Below, piece after piece: positions 1-7,131 of a DNA stretch of 18,288 nucleotides. The DNA lies in NCBI GenBank assembly GCA_964653285.1, contig CAZZEX010000099.1, positions 1 to 18,288 of the forward strand, in the 5' to 3' direction. Below the pieces are notes generated by a model, which had not been told where the DNA came from, searched no databases, and worked only from the letters and a program-made list of their open reading frames with translations. The DNA comes from CAZZEX01 sp964653285 (GTDB lineage Bacteria; Chloroflexota; Anaerolineae; B4-G1). Numbering within the stretch: position 1 is the stretch's first letter; every line of letters begins with the position of its first letter. A program made the translations under genes and the position numbers.

Positions 1-29
1 TGTCAGAAATTCCTTTGTATCCAGCACTG

Positions 30-69
30 CCCCGAAATATTGAGAAGATACCTTTTCAATATCTTGGGG
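30..69. repeat. Long imperfect hairpin, non-coding
   Basis: A 14-bp arm at 30-43 (CCCCGAAATATTGA) faces its near-complement at 56-69 (TCAATATCTTGGGG), with a 12-base loop. One position is a G-T wobble and one is a mismatch. No T-tract follows, so it is not a convincing intrinsic terminator. The motif TGARAAGATAC in its loop side (41-51) recurs at 149-159, flanking the REP-like pair between them. Confidence 0.6.
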
Positions 70-78
70 TAGAGGCAA

Positions 79-133
79 CGTAGGGCGGTTTTGCTAACCG
101 CCATACAGGGTCGGATAGCAAATCCGACCTACT
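79..133. repeat. Head-to-head pair of REP-like palindromes
   Basis: Two hairpins lie in inverted orientation. The first has arms GGCGGTT (84-90) and AACCGCC (96-102) with loop TTGCT. The second has arms GGTCGGAT (109-116) and ATCCGACC (122-129) with loop AGCAA, the complement of the first loop. Each is bounded outside by GTAGG or CCTAC. The stems differ in sequence, but each remains perfectly paired. This is the organisation of a BIME-type extragenic palindrome pair. Confidence 0.7.
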
Positions 134-161
134 TTCGCCCCAGCTTTTTGAAAAGATACAG

Positions 162-177
162 TAGACAGGTAGACAAG
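162..177. repeat. Two octamer units (TAGACARG)
   Basis: TAGACAGG (162-169) is followed directly by TAGACAAG (170-177). The same octamer in the opposite orientation occurs in the larger array at 243-290, so the two form an inverted pair about 70 bases apart. Confidence 0.5.
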
Positions 178-242
178 TGATTGGGATCACTCTTCAAGCG
201 GGCGCAGTTGTTCATCGGGCGTGGGGATGTACTTGTCGCCTA

Positions 243-290
243 TCCTTGTCTACTTGTATCCTTGTATCCTTGTCCCCGTGTCACCGTGTC
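243..290. repeat. Octamer tandem array, six units, overlapping the end of the ABC ATPase gene
   Basis: Six consecutive 8-bp units occur: TCCTTGTC, TACTTGTA, TCCTTGTA, TCCTTGTC, CCCGTGTC and ACCGTGTC. The last two units overlap the 3' end of the minus-strand ATPase gene. Its final codons and TGA stop (281-283) are read from the repeat. Eight is not a multiple of three, so a copy-number change here would alter the C-terminal tail. Confidence 0.75.
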
Positions 291-997
291 CATTTCCCGT
301 TGTTCTCATCGCGGTGGATGCACCCGTCGAGGAGGTGAATCACCCGCTCTGCCCGCGTGCTCAGGCTCCGGTCATGGGTGACAACCAGCAGTGTCTTGCC
401 CTGGCCCACCAGGTCCTCGAACAGCGCGAACACTTCGTTGGCGGTGGTCGTGTCCAGGTTGCCCGTCGGCTCGTCGGCGACGACCAGCGGTGGGTCGTTG
501 GCCAACGCCCGGGCGATGGCGGCCCGCTGCTGCTCCCCGCCGCTGAGCCCGCTGGGCAGCTTATGCGCATGCTCGGCGATGCCTACCCGCTTCAACAGAC
601 GCATAGCCCGCTCCTTGCGCTCGCGCCGCCGGTAGGTTTTACAGAAGTCCATCGGCAGCATCACGTTTTCCAGGACGGTCAGCGTGGGGAGAAGTTGGAA
701 AAACTGGAAGATGACGCCGATGTTCCGTCCGCGCCAGCGGGCCAACTGGTTCTCGCTCAACTCGTGGACAGTCTCGCCGCCGACGAACACCTCGCCACTG
801 GTGGGTCGGTCTATGCCGGTGATCATGTTCAAGAGCGTGGACTTGCCTGACCCCGAAGGTCCCACCACGCCGACGAATTCGCCGGGCTGCACCTGCAGCG
901 TGATATCCTTGAGAACGGTCACGTCTCCTGCGCCGGTCTCGTAGGTCTTGACCACGTCTCGCAGGTCAATCAGTGCGCCGTTGACGTCAGATTCCAT
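281..997 (-). CDS. ABC transporter ATP-binding protein, MacB/LolD/FtsE type
   Basis: This 238-residue protein has every nucleotide-binding element of an ABC ATPase. Walker A GPSGSGKST is at 46-54, the Q-loop glutamine at about 98, the signature LSGGEQQR at 151-158, Walker B LVVADE at 171-176, the D-loop NLD at 180-182 and the switch histidine H208. Length and sequence fit the MacB/LolD/FtsE group, which powers periplasm-facing mechanotransmission or lipoprotein release rather than solute import. The ATG at 997 is preceded by GGGAGGA about nine bases upstream, so the start is well supported. The expected FtsX/MacB-like permease is absent on both sides: about 280 non-coding bases follow and a divergent gene lies upstream. 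The last codons and stop come from the octamer array at 243-290. Substrate is unknown. Confidence 0.93.
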   Translation of the reverse strand: MESDVNGALIDLRDVVKTYETGAGDVTVLKDITLQVQPGEFVGVVGPSGSGKSTLLNMITGIDRPTSGEVFVGGETVHELSENQLARWRGRNIGVIFQFFQLLPTLTVLENVMLPMDFCKTYRRRERKERAMRLLKRVGIAEHAHKLPSGLSGGEQQRAAIARALANDPPLVVADEPTGNLDTTTANEVFALFEDLVGQGKTLLVVTHDRSLSTRAERVIHLLDGCIHRDENNGKWTR

Positions 998-1058
998 CGT
1001 AGTTTTCCTCCCTACTGAGTCAAATACGTTGGCTGTCGTTAAACTTGTCTTTTCGCTT

Positions 1059-1116
1059 GACAGTGAACACGACGATGGCCGTGAGAAGTCAGCGCAGAAT
1101 GGCCATCGTCACTGTC
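1059..1116. promoter_or_regulatory. Bulged inverted repeat in the leader region of the ABC gene
   Basis: GACAGTGA (1059-1066) pairs with TCACTGTC (1109-1116), and CGATGGCC (1073-1080) pairs with GGCCATCG (1101-1108). The left side carries a 6-base bulge (1067-1072) and the loop is 20 bases. It lies 60-120 bases upstream of the ABC start codon. An RNA leader structure or a dimeric-regulator site would both fit. No regulator gene is nearby. Confidence 0.5.
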
Positions 1117-1234
1117 TCTTGCGGAAAAGTCACGAGAACCTGTCCATCTCTGATTGAGAACACAGGTATTATTTCTACGTGATTTCTTAGCCAAAGTAGC
1201 AACGGTATGACCAACGCGTTGATTAACTCACCGA

Positions 1235-1262
1235 TTACACTCACTATCTTTCTACAGTGTAA
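1235..1262. promoter_or_regulatory. Operator-like inverted repeat TTACACT-14-AGTGTAA
   Basis: Perfect 7-bp arms at 1235-1241 and 1256-1262 are separated by 14 bp in the divergent intergenic region. Spacing of about two helical turns between arm centres is compatible with a dimeric DNA-binding protein. A second short palindrome, TGGACA-AG-TGTCCA, lies at 1309-1322. The rest of 998-1515 shows no convincing gene. Confidence 0.35.
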
Positions 1263-1411
1263 CACAAACGACTCGCCTGCGCACCGGCCTACCGGACGAT
1301 TTTGAGACTGGACAAGTGTCCAATCTTTGCCTTCAGCGGTTCAATCCCCCAGTAACGGCACGATGTCAGCCAGCCCAAGCAAGACGTCCGCAATGTCTGC
1401 AATGCGTAGAC

Positions 1412-1441
1412 TTGACAAGCAGTGCGAAGTCATGCTAATAT
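1412..1441 (+). promoter_or_regulatory. Sigma70-like promoter of the beta-helix/FG-GAP operon
   Basis: TTGACA (1412-1417) and TAATAT (1436-1441) are separated by 18 bp. The -35 is consensus and the -10 matches at four of six positions. Transcription would start near 1449, about 67 bases before the ATG at 1516. Confidence 0.55.
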
Positions 1442-1515
1442 AGACATCAGCGGGGCGATCACAGGTTCCACCACGCCCCCTATTGCTGCAGTTGACCAGA
1501 AGAAAGGAGTGCAAA

Positions 1516-3201
1516 ATGAAAAGCCGAAATCTTTTGTCTGCAATCGCACTGGGGCTTGGGCTGACCATCGTTCTACTGTTACTCCTGGCCCGCCCCACCC
1601 CTGTCGTCCGCGCCAACCCGGGCATCTACTACTACGTGCGCGAAGGCGGCACAGGCAACTGCCTCTTCGCCACCACTCCCTGTAGTAGCGTCCAGTACGC
1701 CATCAACCTGGCCGGTGACGGGGATGAGGTATGGGTTGCCACCGGCATCTACACCGAGAACCTGGTCATCACCCACAGCGTCAAGTTACGGGGAGGATGG
1801 GACATCTCATTCACCGTGCAAAGCCCCGTCAGCACCCCGACCATCCTAGATGGCAGCGATGATCACAACGTGCGCATTAAGGACGAACCACTGGCCGAAG
1901 TCACCGTAGAGAGTCTTACACTGCGCAACGGCAAAGACGGCATCCACATCGATACCGGGAACGTGACGGTAGAGCGGTGCACCATCCGAGACGTGGCCAA
2001 GCAAGGCTTCGAGATTGACGGCGGGAGCGTCCTCATCTCCGCCACCCAGATTCTGACCGCACAGCAGGGCATTGAGGTGGATGATGGCGTAGTGCAGGTG
2101 GCAAACGTGCACATCGCCCACACCAGCGCGGAAGGATTGCTCATTGAGGCTGGCGGCACAGTCACCTTCACTGGCAGCACCATCGAGGACTGCCAGCAGG
2201 AGGGCGTCCAGGTAGACAAGGGCAACGTGTGGCTATTCGACAACTACGTTCACGACGTCATTTCAGACGGCATCCGTATTAAGGGCGGCACCGTCTCCGT
2301 CATCAGCAATGTGGTCCGTACCGTTACAGAGAATCCGGACGAGAACTATCACGGCATTGAGATCAAGGGCAACCATGTGGTGAGCGGCAACCTGGTCACT
2401 GACATTGATGATCGCGGCATCTACGCCCGTAGCGGTGCTTCCATTATCGTGAACAACGTCGTCCACGACACCGGGGGGGACGGCATCCGCACCGCCGACA
2501 CAAGCACGGATGTGGAGATCCGCGGCAACACCGTCTACAGCACCGGCAACGACGGCATTGACGCGCGTGGGACGGCCGTCACCGTCGCAGGCAACACGGT
2601 CGCTGGCTGCGCCGACAACGGCATCAAGGCCGAGGATGTAGACGATTGGGCGCACCTCGAGGCCAACTGGGTGCTGAGCAACGCCGTTGGCCTCGTCATC
2701 CGGGGTGCGTCCATCTTTACACTCACCAACAACGTTGTTGGTGACAACATCACATCCAGCGTGGAACTGACCGGCACAGCCACCGGCTTCGTCTACCACA
2801 ATACCCTTGTCGGCAGCGGCACAGGCGCGCAGGGCACCGCATTGGCCATCTTGTCCCCGTTGACCGTCACCCTCGCCAACAACATCGTCGTCAGCCACAG
2901 CGTCGGCATCACGGCGACGCCGGGAGCCACGTTGATCGTGAGCCACACACTGCTGTGGGGCAACGACAGCAATCCTATCAGCGGTAGTGGCGTGCTCACC
3001 AACTCGCCCCTGTTCGTGGCCCCTGCGCAGCAGAACTACCACATCCTGTCCAACTCGCCCGCCGTTGACGCCGGCATTAACGTCGGCGTACCTACCGATG
3101 TGGACGGCGAGCCCAGGCCCAGCGGGGTACTCCCCGACATCGGCGCCGACGAAGTCCTGTTCACCAGGATCTTTCTCCCACTCGTGCTGCGCAGTTCTTG
3201 A
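1516..3201 (+). CDS. Secreted right-handed parallel beta-helix protein
   Basis: The ATG at 1516 is chosen over an upstream in-frame start because AAAGGAG precedes it by six bases and a signal peptide begins there. The N-terminus has a basic start, a hydrophobic core at about 7-25 and possible cleavage after A33. Residues 38-80 carry the usual opening of these proteins (YYYVREGGTGNC, then AINLAGDGDEVWVATGIY). At least twelve coils follow, each opening with G and a hydrophobic residue, at residues 142, 164, 185, 207, 230, 252, 280, 301, 323, 347, 369 and 392. The 21-24-residue spacing is typical of pectate-lyase-like (PbH1) coils. The segment NSPAVDAG near 513-520 and DIGADE near 541 match the common end of this family. 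The chain ends in RIFLPLVLRSS. No catalytic triad could be assigned, so polysaccharide binding or cleavage is only a family guess. The FG-GAP gene follows after 40 bases. Confidence 0.85.
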   Translation: MKSRNLLSAIALGLGLTIVLLLLLARPTPVVRANPGIYYYVREGGTGNCLFATTPCSSVQYAINLAGDGDEVWVATGIYTENLVITHSVKLRGGWDISFTVQSPVSTPTILDGSDDHNVRIKDEPLAEVTVESLTLRNGKDGIHIDTGNVTVERCTIRDVAKQGFEIDGGSVLISATQILTAQQGIEVDDGVVQVANVHIAHTSAEGLLIEAGGTVTFTGSTIEDCQQEGVQVDKGNVWLFDNYVHDVISDGIRIKGGTVSVISNVVRTVTENPDENYHGIEIKGNHVVSGNLVTDIDDRGIYARSGASIIVNNVVHDTGGDGIRTADTSTDVEIRGNTVYSTGNDGIDARGTAVTVAGNTVAGCADNGIKAEDVDDWAHLEANWVLSNAVGLVIRGASIFTLTNNVVGDNITSSVELTGTATGFVYHNTLVGSGTGAQGTALAILSPLTVTLANNIVVSHSVGITATPGATLIVSHTLLWGNDSNPISGSGVLTNSPLFVAPAQQNYHILSNSPAVDAGINVGVPTDVDGEPRPSGVLPDIGADEVLFTRIFLPLVLRSS

Positions 3202-3241
3202 TCTGATGACGCTCTACCGATCGCCCAATCGAGGTGAGTCG

Positions 3242-6200
3242 ATGAGACCCGCCAACGGCCAATCGCCAGCGGCCAATCGCCAACGGCTACCCCCTCCTGA
3301 TGCAAGGGTCCGGCTGCTGGCTATCCTGCGGGCCAGCCTGGGCATCCTGATCCTGCTGCCGCTGTTAGCGCTCTTCCCTCCTATGCCCCCCTCACTGGAG
3401 AGGGCGGAGGGAAGGGAGCAGCCAGCGCTCGCCCCTGAGTCGCCCGCTTCCCGCCCCCCCTCGGTCCCCCCCACGGGGGGGGAGGGCAGACCCACGGGGG
3501 GGAAGGGCGGGCACGCCGACTGGTGGACCGCCGTGCAGGAGGACCTCCGTCGCCGGGAATACTACGTCACCTGGCAGGAATCCCCCCTCTTCCCGGGCGG
3601 ACTGGCCTCTTCGGCAGGGCTCAGCGCAGGCGGCTACCAGGCCCCTAATCGGGCCCAGAACCTGCGCATCGGCTTCTACCCCACCGGTATTCACGTCGTA
3701 CCGCGCACCCCCACCCAGCCCTCCCCCTGGCAGGGAGAGGGTGAGGGAGGGGGTTGGACCTGGGTTCTCGCCCTGACCGGCTTCGGGCGGGGAGAACCAC
3801 CACAACGGCTTCCGGAAGCCACGCCAATCCCCCAGGCCAACCGCGTCGAGTACCGGCGTGGTCCCATCACCGAGTGGTACGTCAACGACGGACACGGCCT
3901 GGAGCAGGGGCTTCGAATCTCCAAACCCAAACCTCCAATCCCCAATCTCCAATCCCCAATTGTCCTCGGACTTACCCTGACTGGCGACCTCACTCCTCAC
4001 CTCACCGATGACCCTTCGACAAGCTCAGGGCAGGGCAACCAGGCTATCCAACTCACCACCGCCGACGGCACGCCCATCCTGCGCTACGGCCCCCCACGCG
4101 CCACCGACGCTACCGGCTACTCCCTCCCCGCCCAGATGAGCCTTACCCCCCCACCCCCCGACGCAGCATGCAACACACAAGACGTTTCACATTCCACGCA
4201 TTATGCATTACACATCACTATAGACGATGCCACCGCCACCTACCCCATTACTCTCCATCTCACCATCACCGCCCTCCCGCCCTCTGCCGACGGCTCGACT
4301 GAGCTCGCCGAAGTCTGGATAGGCGAGAGCAACCAAGACAACGCCCACCTCGGCCACGCCCTCTCCACCGCCGGGGACGTGAACGGCGACGGTCACGGTG
4401 ACCTGGCCATCGGGGCCACCGGCTACGACCACGAGCACACAGACGAGGGAGGGGCGTTCGTCTACCACGGCAGCCCCGGCAGCCCGGCCGCCTCCTCAAC
4501 CTGGAGCGCCACGAGCAAGCAGGCCGGAGCCCTCCTCGGCTGGTCCGTCTCCACCGCTGGGGACGTGAATGGGGACGGCTACGCCGACGTCATCGTCGGT
4601 GCGCCGAGGTACGACCACGGCCAGGCCGAGGAGGGAGTTGCTTTTCTCTACGCTGGCGGGCCGGACGGCCCCGCCACCAGCCCGGCCTGGATGGGGGAAA
4701 GCGACCAGGAGTGGGCCTGGTTCGGCTACGCCGTCGCTACTGCCGGTGACGTGAACAACGACGGCTACAATGATGTCATCGTCGGCGCGCCGCGCTACGA
4801 CGGCGAGCAGAGAGATGAGGGTGCCGCCTTCGTCTACGACGGCGGGCCGACCGGCATCGTCATCACCACCACCTGGACTATCCATCCCACCGACCAGGCC
4901 GACGCTCGCTTCGGCACCGCCGTCTCCACCGCTGGCGACGTGAACGGCGACGGCTTCGCCGACGTGCTCATCACGGCCAACGGCTACGACGCCGAACAGA
5001 CAAACGAGGGGGCGGCCTTCGTCTACGACGGCGGGCCGACCGGCCTTGTCACCGCCACGACCTGGATCGTCCACCCGATCGACCAGGCTTACGCCAACTT
5101 CGGACGCTCGGCCTCCACCGCCGGCGACGTGAACGGCGATGGCTACAGCGACGTCATCGTCGGCGCACCCTGGTACGACGACCCCCTGATTGGTGAGGCA
5201 GACGACAAGATATACGACGGAACCGCCCTCGTCTATCACGGCTCGGCCGCAGGCCTTAGCCCCAATCCCGACTGGACGGTTCCGGACGTCTTCGAGAATG
5301 CCGAGCTCGGCATCGCCGTCTCCACTGCCGGCGATGTGAATAACGACGGCTACAGCGACGTCATCGTCGGGGCCTACCGCTACGATGGAGAACAGAGTCA
5401 CGAGGGGGCCGCCTTCGTCTACCACGGTAGTTCGACAGGGCTCACTACAGGCTCCGCAGACTGGCCAGCCACGGGCGACCAGGAGGAGGCCAAGTTTGGG
5501 CTCGCCGTCTCCGCCGCCGGGGACGTGAACGGAGATGGCTACGGTGACATCGTCGTCGGTGCGCCCAACTACACCGACGGCCAATCTCACGAAGGGGTAG
5601 CCGATGTCTACTACGGCGGGCTGGATGGACTCGCCGCCACCCCTGCCTGGAGCGCCCAGGGCAACCAGGAGGGGGCCGGCTTCGGCTTCACCGTCTCCAC
5701 CGCTGGCGACGTGAACGGCGACGGCTACAGCGACCTCATCATCGGTGCGCCTACGTACAACGACACGCAGGCCGACGAAGGGGGTGCCTTCGTCTACCTG
5801 GGGAATGGCGGAGGTAGCCTGCCGGTGTTGTGCCCGCGCCAACTGCGCAGCGACGGCAGCGCTCCCATCGCCCCCCTGGGCCGTTCAGACTCTCCCAACC
5901 AGGTGCGCCTGCAGTTGACAGCGCGGTCACCGCTGGGGCGAGGGGTGGTGGCGTTACAATGGCAACTCGCCCCCCTCGGCACCCCCTTCACCGCCACCAC
6001 CGCCATCTCCGGCACCAGCCCGGCCTGGAGCGACGTGCTGACCACCGGCGTCGTCCTGAGCCAGACCGTGGATGGCCTCACCGGGAACACCGTCTACCGC
6101 TGGCGCGTGCGACTGCTCTACCGGCCTGGCAACCGGCTCGGTCAGACCAGCAGCCGCTGGCTGCACCTGCTCTGGAACGGCCCGCAGGAGGCCGACTTCC

Positions 6201-6280
6201 GCACCCAGAGCCTGCTGGCGCCTGACCAAAACGCAGATATCTTCCTGCCCCTTGTCCTGCGCGGCCCTCCGCTGCCCTGA
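3242..6280 (+). CDS. Large exported FG-GAP (integrin-like beta-propeller) protein
   Basis: The ATG at 3242 has GAGGTGA eight bases upstream and lies 40 bases after the previous gene. Upstream in-frame codons overlap that gene and are rejected. The product is 1012 residues. A hydrophobic signal or anchor segment is at about 24-46. Residues 90-350 hold an N-terminal beta domain with a conserved look (QAPNRAQNLRIGFYP, RVEYRRGPITEWYVNDGHGLEQG). Eight FG-GAP repeats of 62-69 residues follow at about 360-870, each with the calcium-binding pattern AGDVNxDGxxD. An Fn3-like segment is at about 870-975, and the tail is IFLPLVLRGPPLP. Blade 5 carries a 6-residue extension. The N-terminal third is interrupted by at least six repeat insertions, all kept in frame. 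Surface adhesion or calcium-stabilised scaffolding is plausible. Partner and ligand are unknown. Confidence 0.85.
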   Translation: MRPANGQSPAANRQRLPPPDARVRLLAILRASLGILILLPLLALFPPMPPSLERAEGREQPALAPESPASRPPSVPPTGGEGRPTGGKGGHADWWTAVQEDLRRREYYVTWQESPLFPGGLASSAGLSAGGYQAPNRAQNLRIGFYPTGIHVVPRTPTQPSPWQGEGEGGGWTWVLALTGFGRGEPPQRLPEATPIPQANRVEYRRGPITEWYVNDGHGLEQGLRISKPKPPIPNLQSPIVLGLTLTGDLTPHLTDDPSTSSGQGNQAIQLTTADGTPILRYGPPRATDATGYSLPAQMSLTPPPPDAACNTQDVSHSTHYALHITIDDATATYPITLHLTITALPPSADGSTELAEVWIGESNQDNAHLGHALSTAGDVNGDGHGDLAIGATGYDHEHTDEGGAFVYHGSPGSPAASSTWSATSKQAGALLGWSVSTAGDVNGDGYADVIVGAPRYDHGQAEEGVAFLYAGGPDGPATSPAWMGESDQEWAWFGYAVATAGDVNNDGYNDVIVGAPRYDGEQRDEGAAFVYDGGPTGIVITTTWTIHPTDQADARFGTAVSTAGDVNGDGFADVLITANGYDAEQTNEGAAFVYDGGPTGLVTATTWIVHPIDQAYANFGRSASTAGDVNGDGYSDVIVGAPWYDDPLIGEADDKIYDGTALVYHGSAAGLSPNPDWTVPDVFENAELGIAVSTAGDVNNDGYSDVIVGAYRYDGEQSHEGAAFVYHGSSTGLTTGSADWPATGDQEEAKFGLAVSAAGDVNGDGYGDIVVGAPNYTDGQSHEGVADVYYGGLDGLAATPAWSAQGNQEGAGFGFTVSTAGDVNGDGYSDLIIGAPTYNDTQADEGGAFVYLGNGGGSLPVLCPRQLRSDGSAPIAPLGRSDSPNQVRLQLTARSPLGRGVVALQWQLAPLGTPFTATTAISGTSPAWSDVLTTGVVLSQTVDGLTGNTVYRWRVRLLYRPGNRLGQTSSRWLHLLWNGPQEADFRTQSLLAPDQNADIFLPLVLRGPPLP
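3250..3284. repeat. Heptamer array inside the start of the FG-GAP gene
   Basis: Five 7-bp units alternate: CGCCAAC, GGCCAAT, CGCCAGC, GGCCAAT and CGCCAAC. The array begins eight bases after the ATG and encodes residues of about 4-15, ahead of the hydrophobic segment. Confidence 0.75.
3389..3404. repeat. GC-rich palindrome inside the FG-GAP gene
   Basis: CCCTC (3389-3393) pairs with GAGGG (3400-3404), followed by a further GGAGGG. It encodes the low-complexity stretch PPSLERAEGR just after the hydrophobic segment. It resembles the palindrome at 3719-3741. Confidence 0.4.
3466..3482. repeat. C-tract/G-tract hairpin inside the FG-GAP gene
   Basis: A run of seven C (3466-3472) faces a run of eight G (3475-3482). 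A second G-run (CCCACGGGGGGG) follows shortly after. The stretch encodes PPTGGEGRPTGGKGG, which is unlike a folded domain. The same type of hairpin lies inside FemAB-1 at 7516-7534. Confidence 0.55.
3719..3741. repeat. GC-rich palindrome inside the FG-GAP gene
   Basis: CCCTCCCCCTG (3719-3729) faces CAGGGAGAGGG (3731-3741) with one mismatch. It encodes QPSPWQGEGEGG, placed between two beta-rich segments (IHVVPRT and WTWVLALTGFG) that would otherwise join. Confidence 0.6.
3919..3960. repeat. Heptamer array, six units, inside the FG-GAP gene
   Basis: The 7-bp units are CTCCAAA, CCCAAAC, CTCCAAT, CCCCAAT, CTCCAAT and CCCCAAT. The 14-bp dimer CTCCAATCCCCAAT is repeated exactly. The array encodes SKPKPPIPNLQSPI. 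At 42 bp it preserves the reading frame. Confidence 0.8.
4012..4034. repeat. CCCTTCG...GCTCAGGG palindrome inside the FG-GAP gene
   Basis: The core CCCTTCGACAAGCTCAGGG is an interrupted palindrome followed by CAGG. It encodes DPSTSSGQG at about residues 257-265. A related copy in the opposite orientation is in the DNA glycosylase gene at 14888-14921, and a more diverged candidate is in the methyltransferase gene at 9791-9814. Confidence 0.6.
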
Positions 6281-6384
6281 TCTGACATAACCCGGCGGCT
6301 GTAGCACGCTGTGTTCCCGCACAAGGGTGACACCCGACAAGTGAAGGGATTCGCTACAGGTGAGCCGATCAAGATGGATAGCGG

Positions 6385-6825
6385 TCAGAGGCCGCGAATA
6401 AAGCCACGCAGCAATACGGACACACCGATGGCGATCAGAATCAGCGGCCAGATCACGCTCCAGCCGACCAGATTCCCCAACCCGATGCCCAGCAGGACGA
6501 CGGCGAGAATCAGTGTACCTCCCACTGGCCGCCGGTAGGACGGCACGAGCAGGCGAACGACCACCTCCAGGAGCACGATCACCCCGGCCCCGATGAAGAC
6601 GAGCCCCCAGGCATCCAGCCACTCGAAGCGGACCAGAAGTCCCATATTCTCCGCGAGCAGCGCCACCCCGGCCCAGATGAGGATAACGGCCCACACGACG
6701 GCGCTGAGCGGGTCACGACGCCACTTCTCGTCCCAACTCTTCTCTTCTTCTTTCTCGTGTTGTTTCTCATCTTCCTTCTCGTGCTGCTTTTCTTCTTCTT
6801 TGCCGTAGTACTGCTGGTCAGACAT
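6385..6825 (-). CDS. Small multi-pass membrane protein, LiaI/LiaF-like N-terminal type
   Basis: The ATG at 6825 has GGGAGGG six bases upstream and is preferred to an upstream in-frame codon. The 146-residue product starts with a charged cytoplasmic segment (9-37) built from an eight-residue repeat, EEEKQHEK then EDEKQHEK, with a degenerate third copy. Four hydrophobic segments follow at about 41-58, 73-92, 101-118 and 122-140. They are rich in W and G, with the spacing of LiaI/LiaF-type (DUF5668-like) membrane domains, which in some bacteria belong to envelope-stress signalling. No LiaR/LiaS genes are visible, so the role is unassigned. The gene is convergent with the FG-GAP gene. The 104 bases between them show only the short palindrome GGGTGACACCC and no clear terminator. 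Confidence 0.75.
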   Translation of the reverse strand: MSDQQYYGKEEEKQHEKEDEKQHEKEEEKSWDEKWRRDPLSAVVWAVILIWAGVALLAENMGLLVRFEWLDAWGLVFIGAGVIVLLEVVVRLLVPSYRRPVGGTLILAVVLLGIGLGNLVGWSVIWPLILIAIGVSVLLRGFIRGL

Positions 6826-6866
6826 AATTCCCTCCCTTCGTAGATGGTGCACCTGTATCCTCCAAC

Positions 6867-6898
6867 ATTATACCATACATTTCCAGGTGTGGTATAAT
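6867..6898. promoter_or_regulatory. Two back-to-back extended -10 promoters forming an inverted repeat
   Basis: TGGTATAAT occurs on the minus strand (6875-6867) and on the plus strand (6890-6898), separated by 14 bp and pointing outward. Each is an extended -10 (TGnTATAAT). Neither has a good -35. The minus copy would drive the small membrane protein gene. The plus copy faces 6905-7131, a region without a recognised gene. Confidence 0.55.
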
Positions 6899-6966
6899 CC
6901 CAGCGATTGGGGAATGCGCATGCACATCTATCGTGGCTACCCTCATCAAAACAAATCGCCAAAGCC

Positions 6967-7010
6967 GCCTACCTGCCGCTTTGCGAAACTTTGCGAAACG
7001 GCAAGTAGGC
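6967..7010. repeat. REP-like hairpin with an internal direct repeat
   Basis: GCCTACCTGCCG (6967-6978) pairs with CGGCAAGTAGGC (6999-7010) apart from one C/A mismatch. The loop consists of the decamer TTTGCGAAAC, repeated directly (6980-6999, overlapping the right arm). As in the pair at 79-133, GTAGG/CCTAC is at the outer edge. The region 6826-7131 otherwise contains only a 31-codon ORF (7040-7135, plus strand) without a ribosome binding site. Confidence 0.6.
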
Positions 7011-7131
7011 CGCTCTCTCGTTTTCCTTAACACAACTCGATGTTTGCCATAGCCCTCCGGCGACCCGCTGGCTCTATCAAAGTCGCGGCCAACCTGCCCT
7101 ACGAGATCGGGAAGTTATTCTTTTACGGGCC

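Noticed and set aside
243..290. CRISPR-like reading of the tandem arrays
   Set aside because: Units are only 7-8 bp with no spacers, so they are simple tandem repeats and not CRISPR.
1341..1625. 94-codon minus-strand frame ending in IADIADVLLGLADIVPLLGD
   Set aside because: The end looks protein-like, but most of the frame overlaps the promoter and signal peptide of the plus-strand gene, and there is no ribosome binding site.
2987..3241. Upstream extension of the FG-GAP gene
   Set aside because: It lies out of frame inside the preceding gene, and a strong ribosome binding site is at the ATG of 3242.
4496..5842. 448-codon minus-strand open frame opposite the FG-GAP repeats
   Set aside because: It is the antisense shadow of eight periodic GC-rich repeats, with repetitive valine/glycine composition. 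The plus strand has clear FG-GAP motifs.
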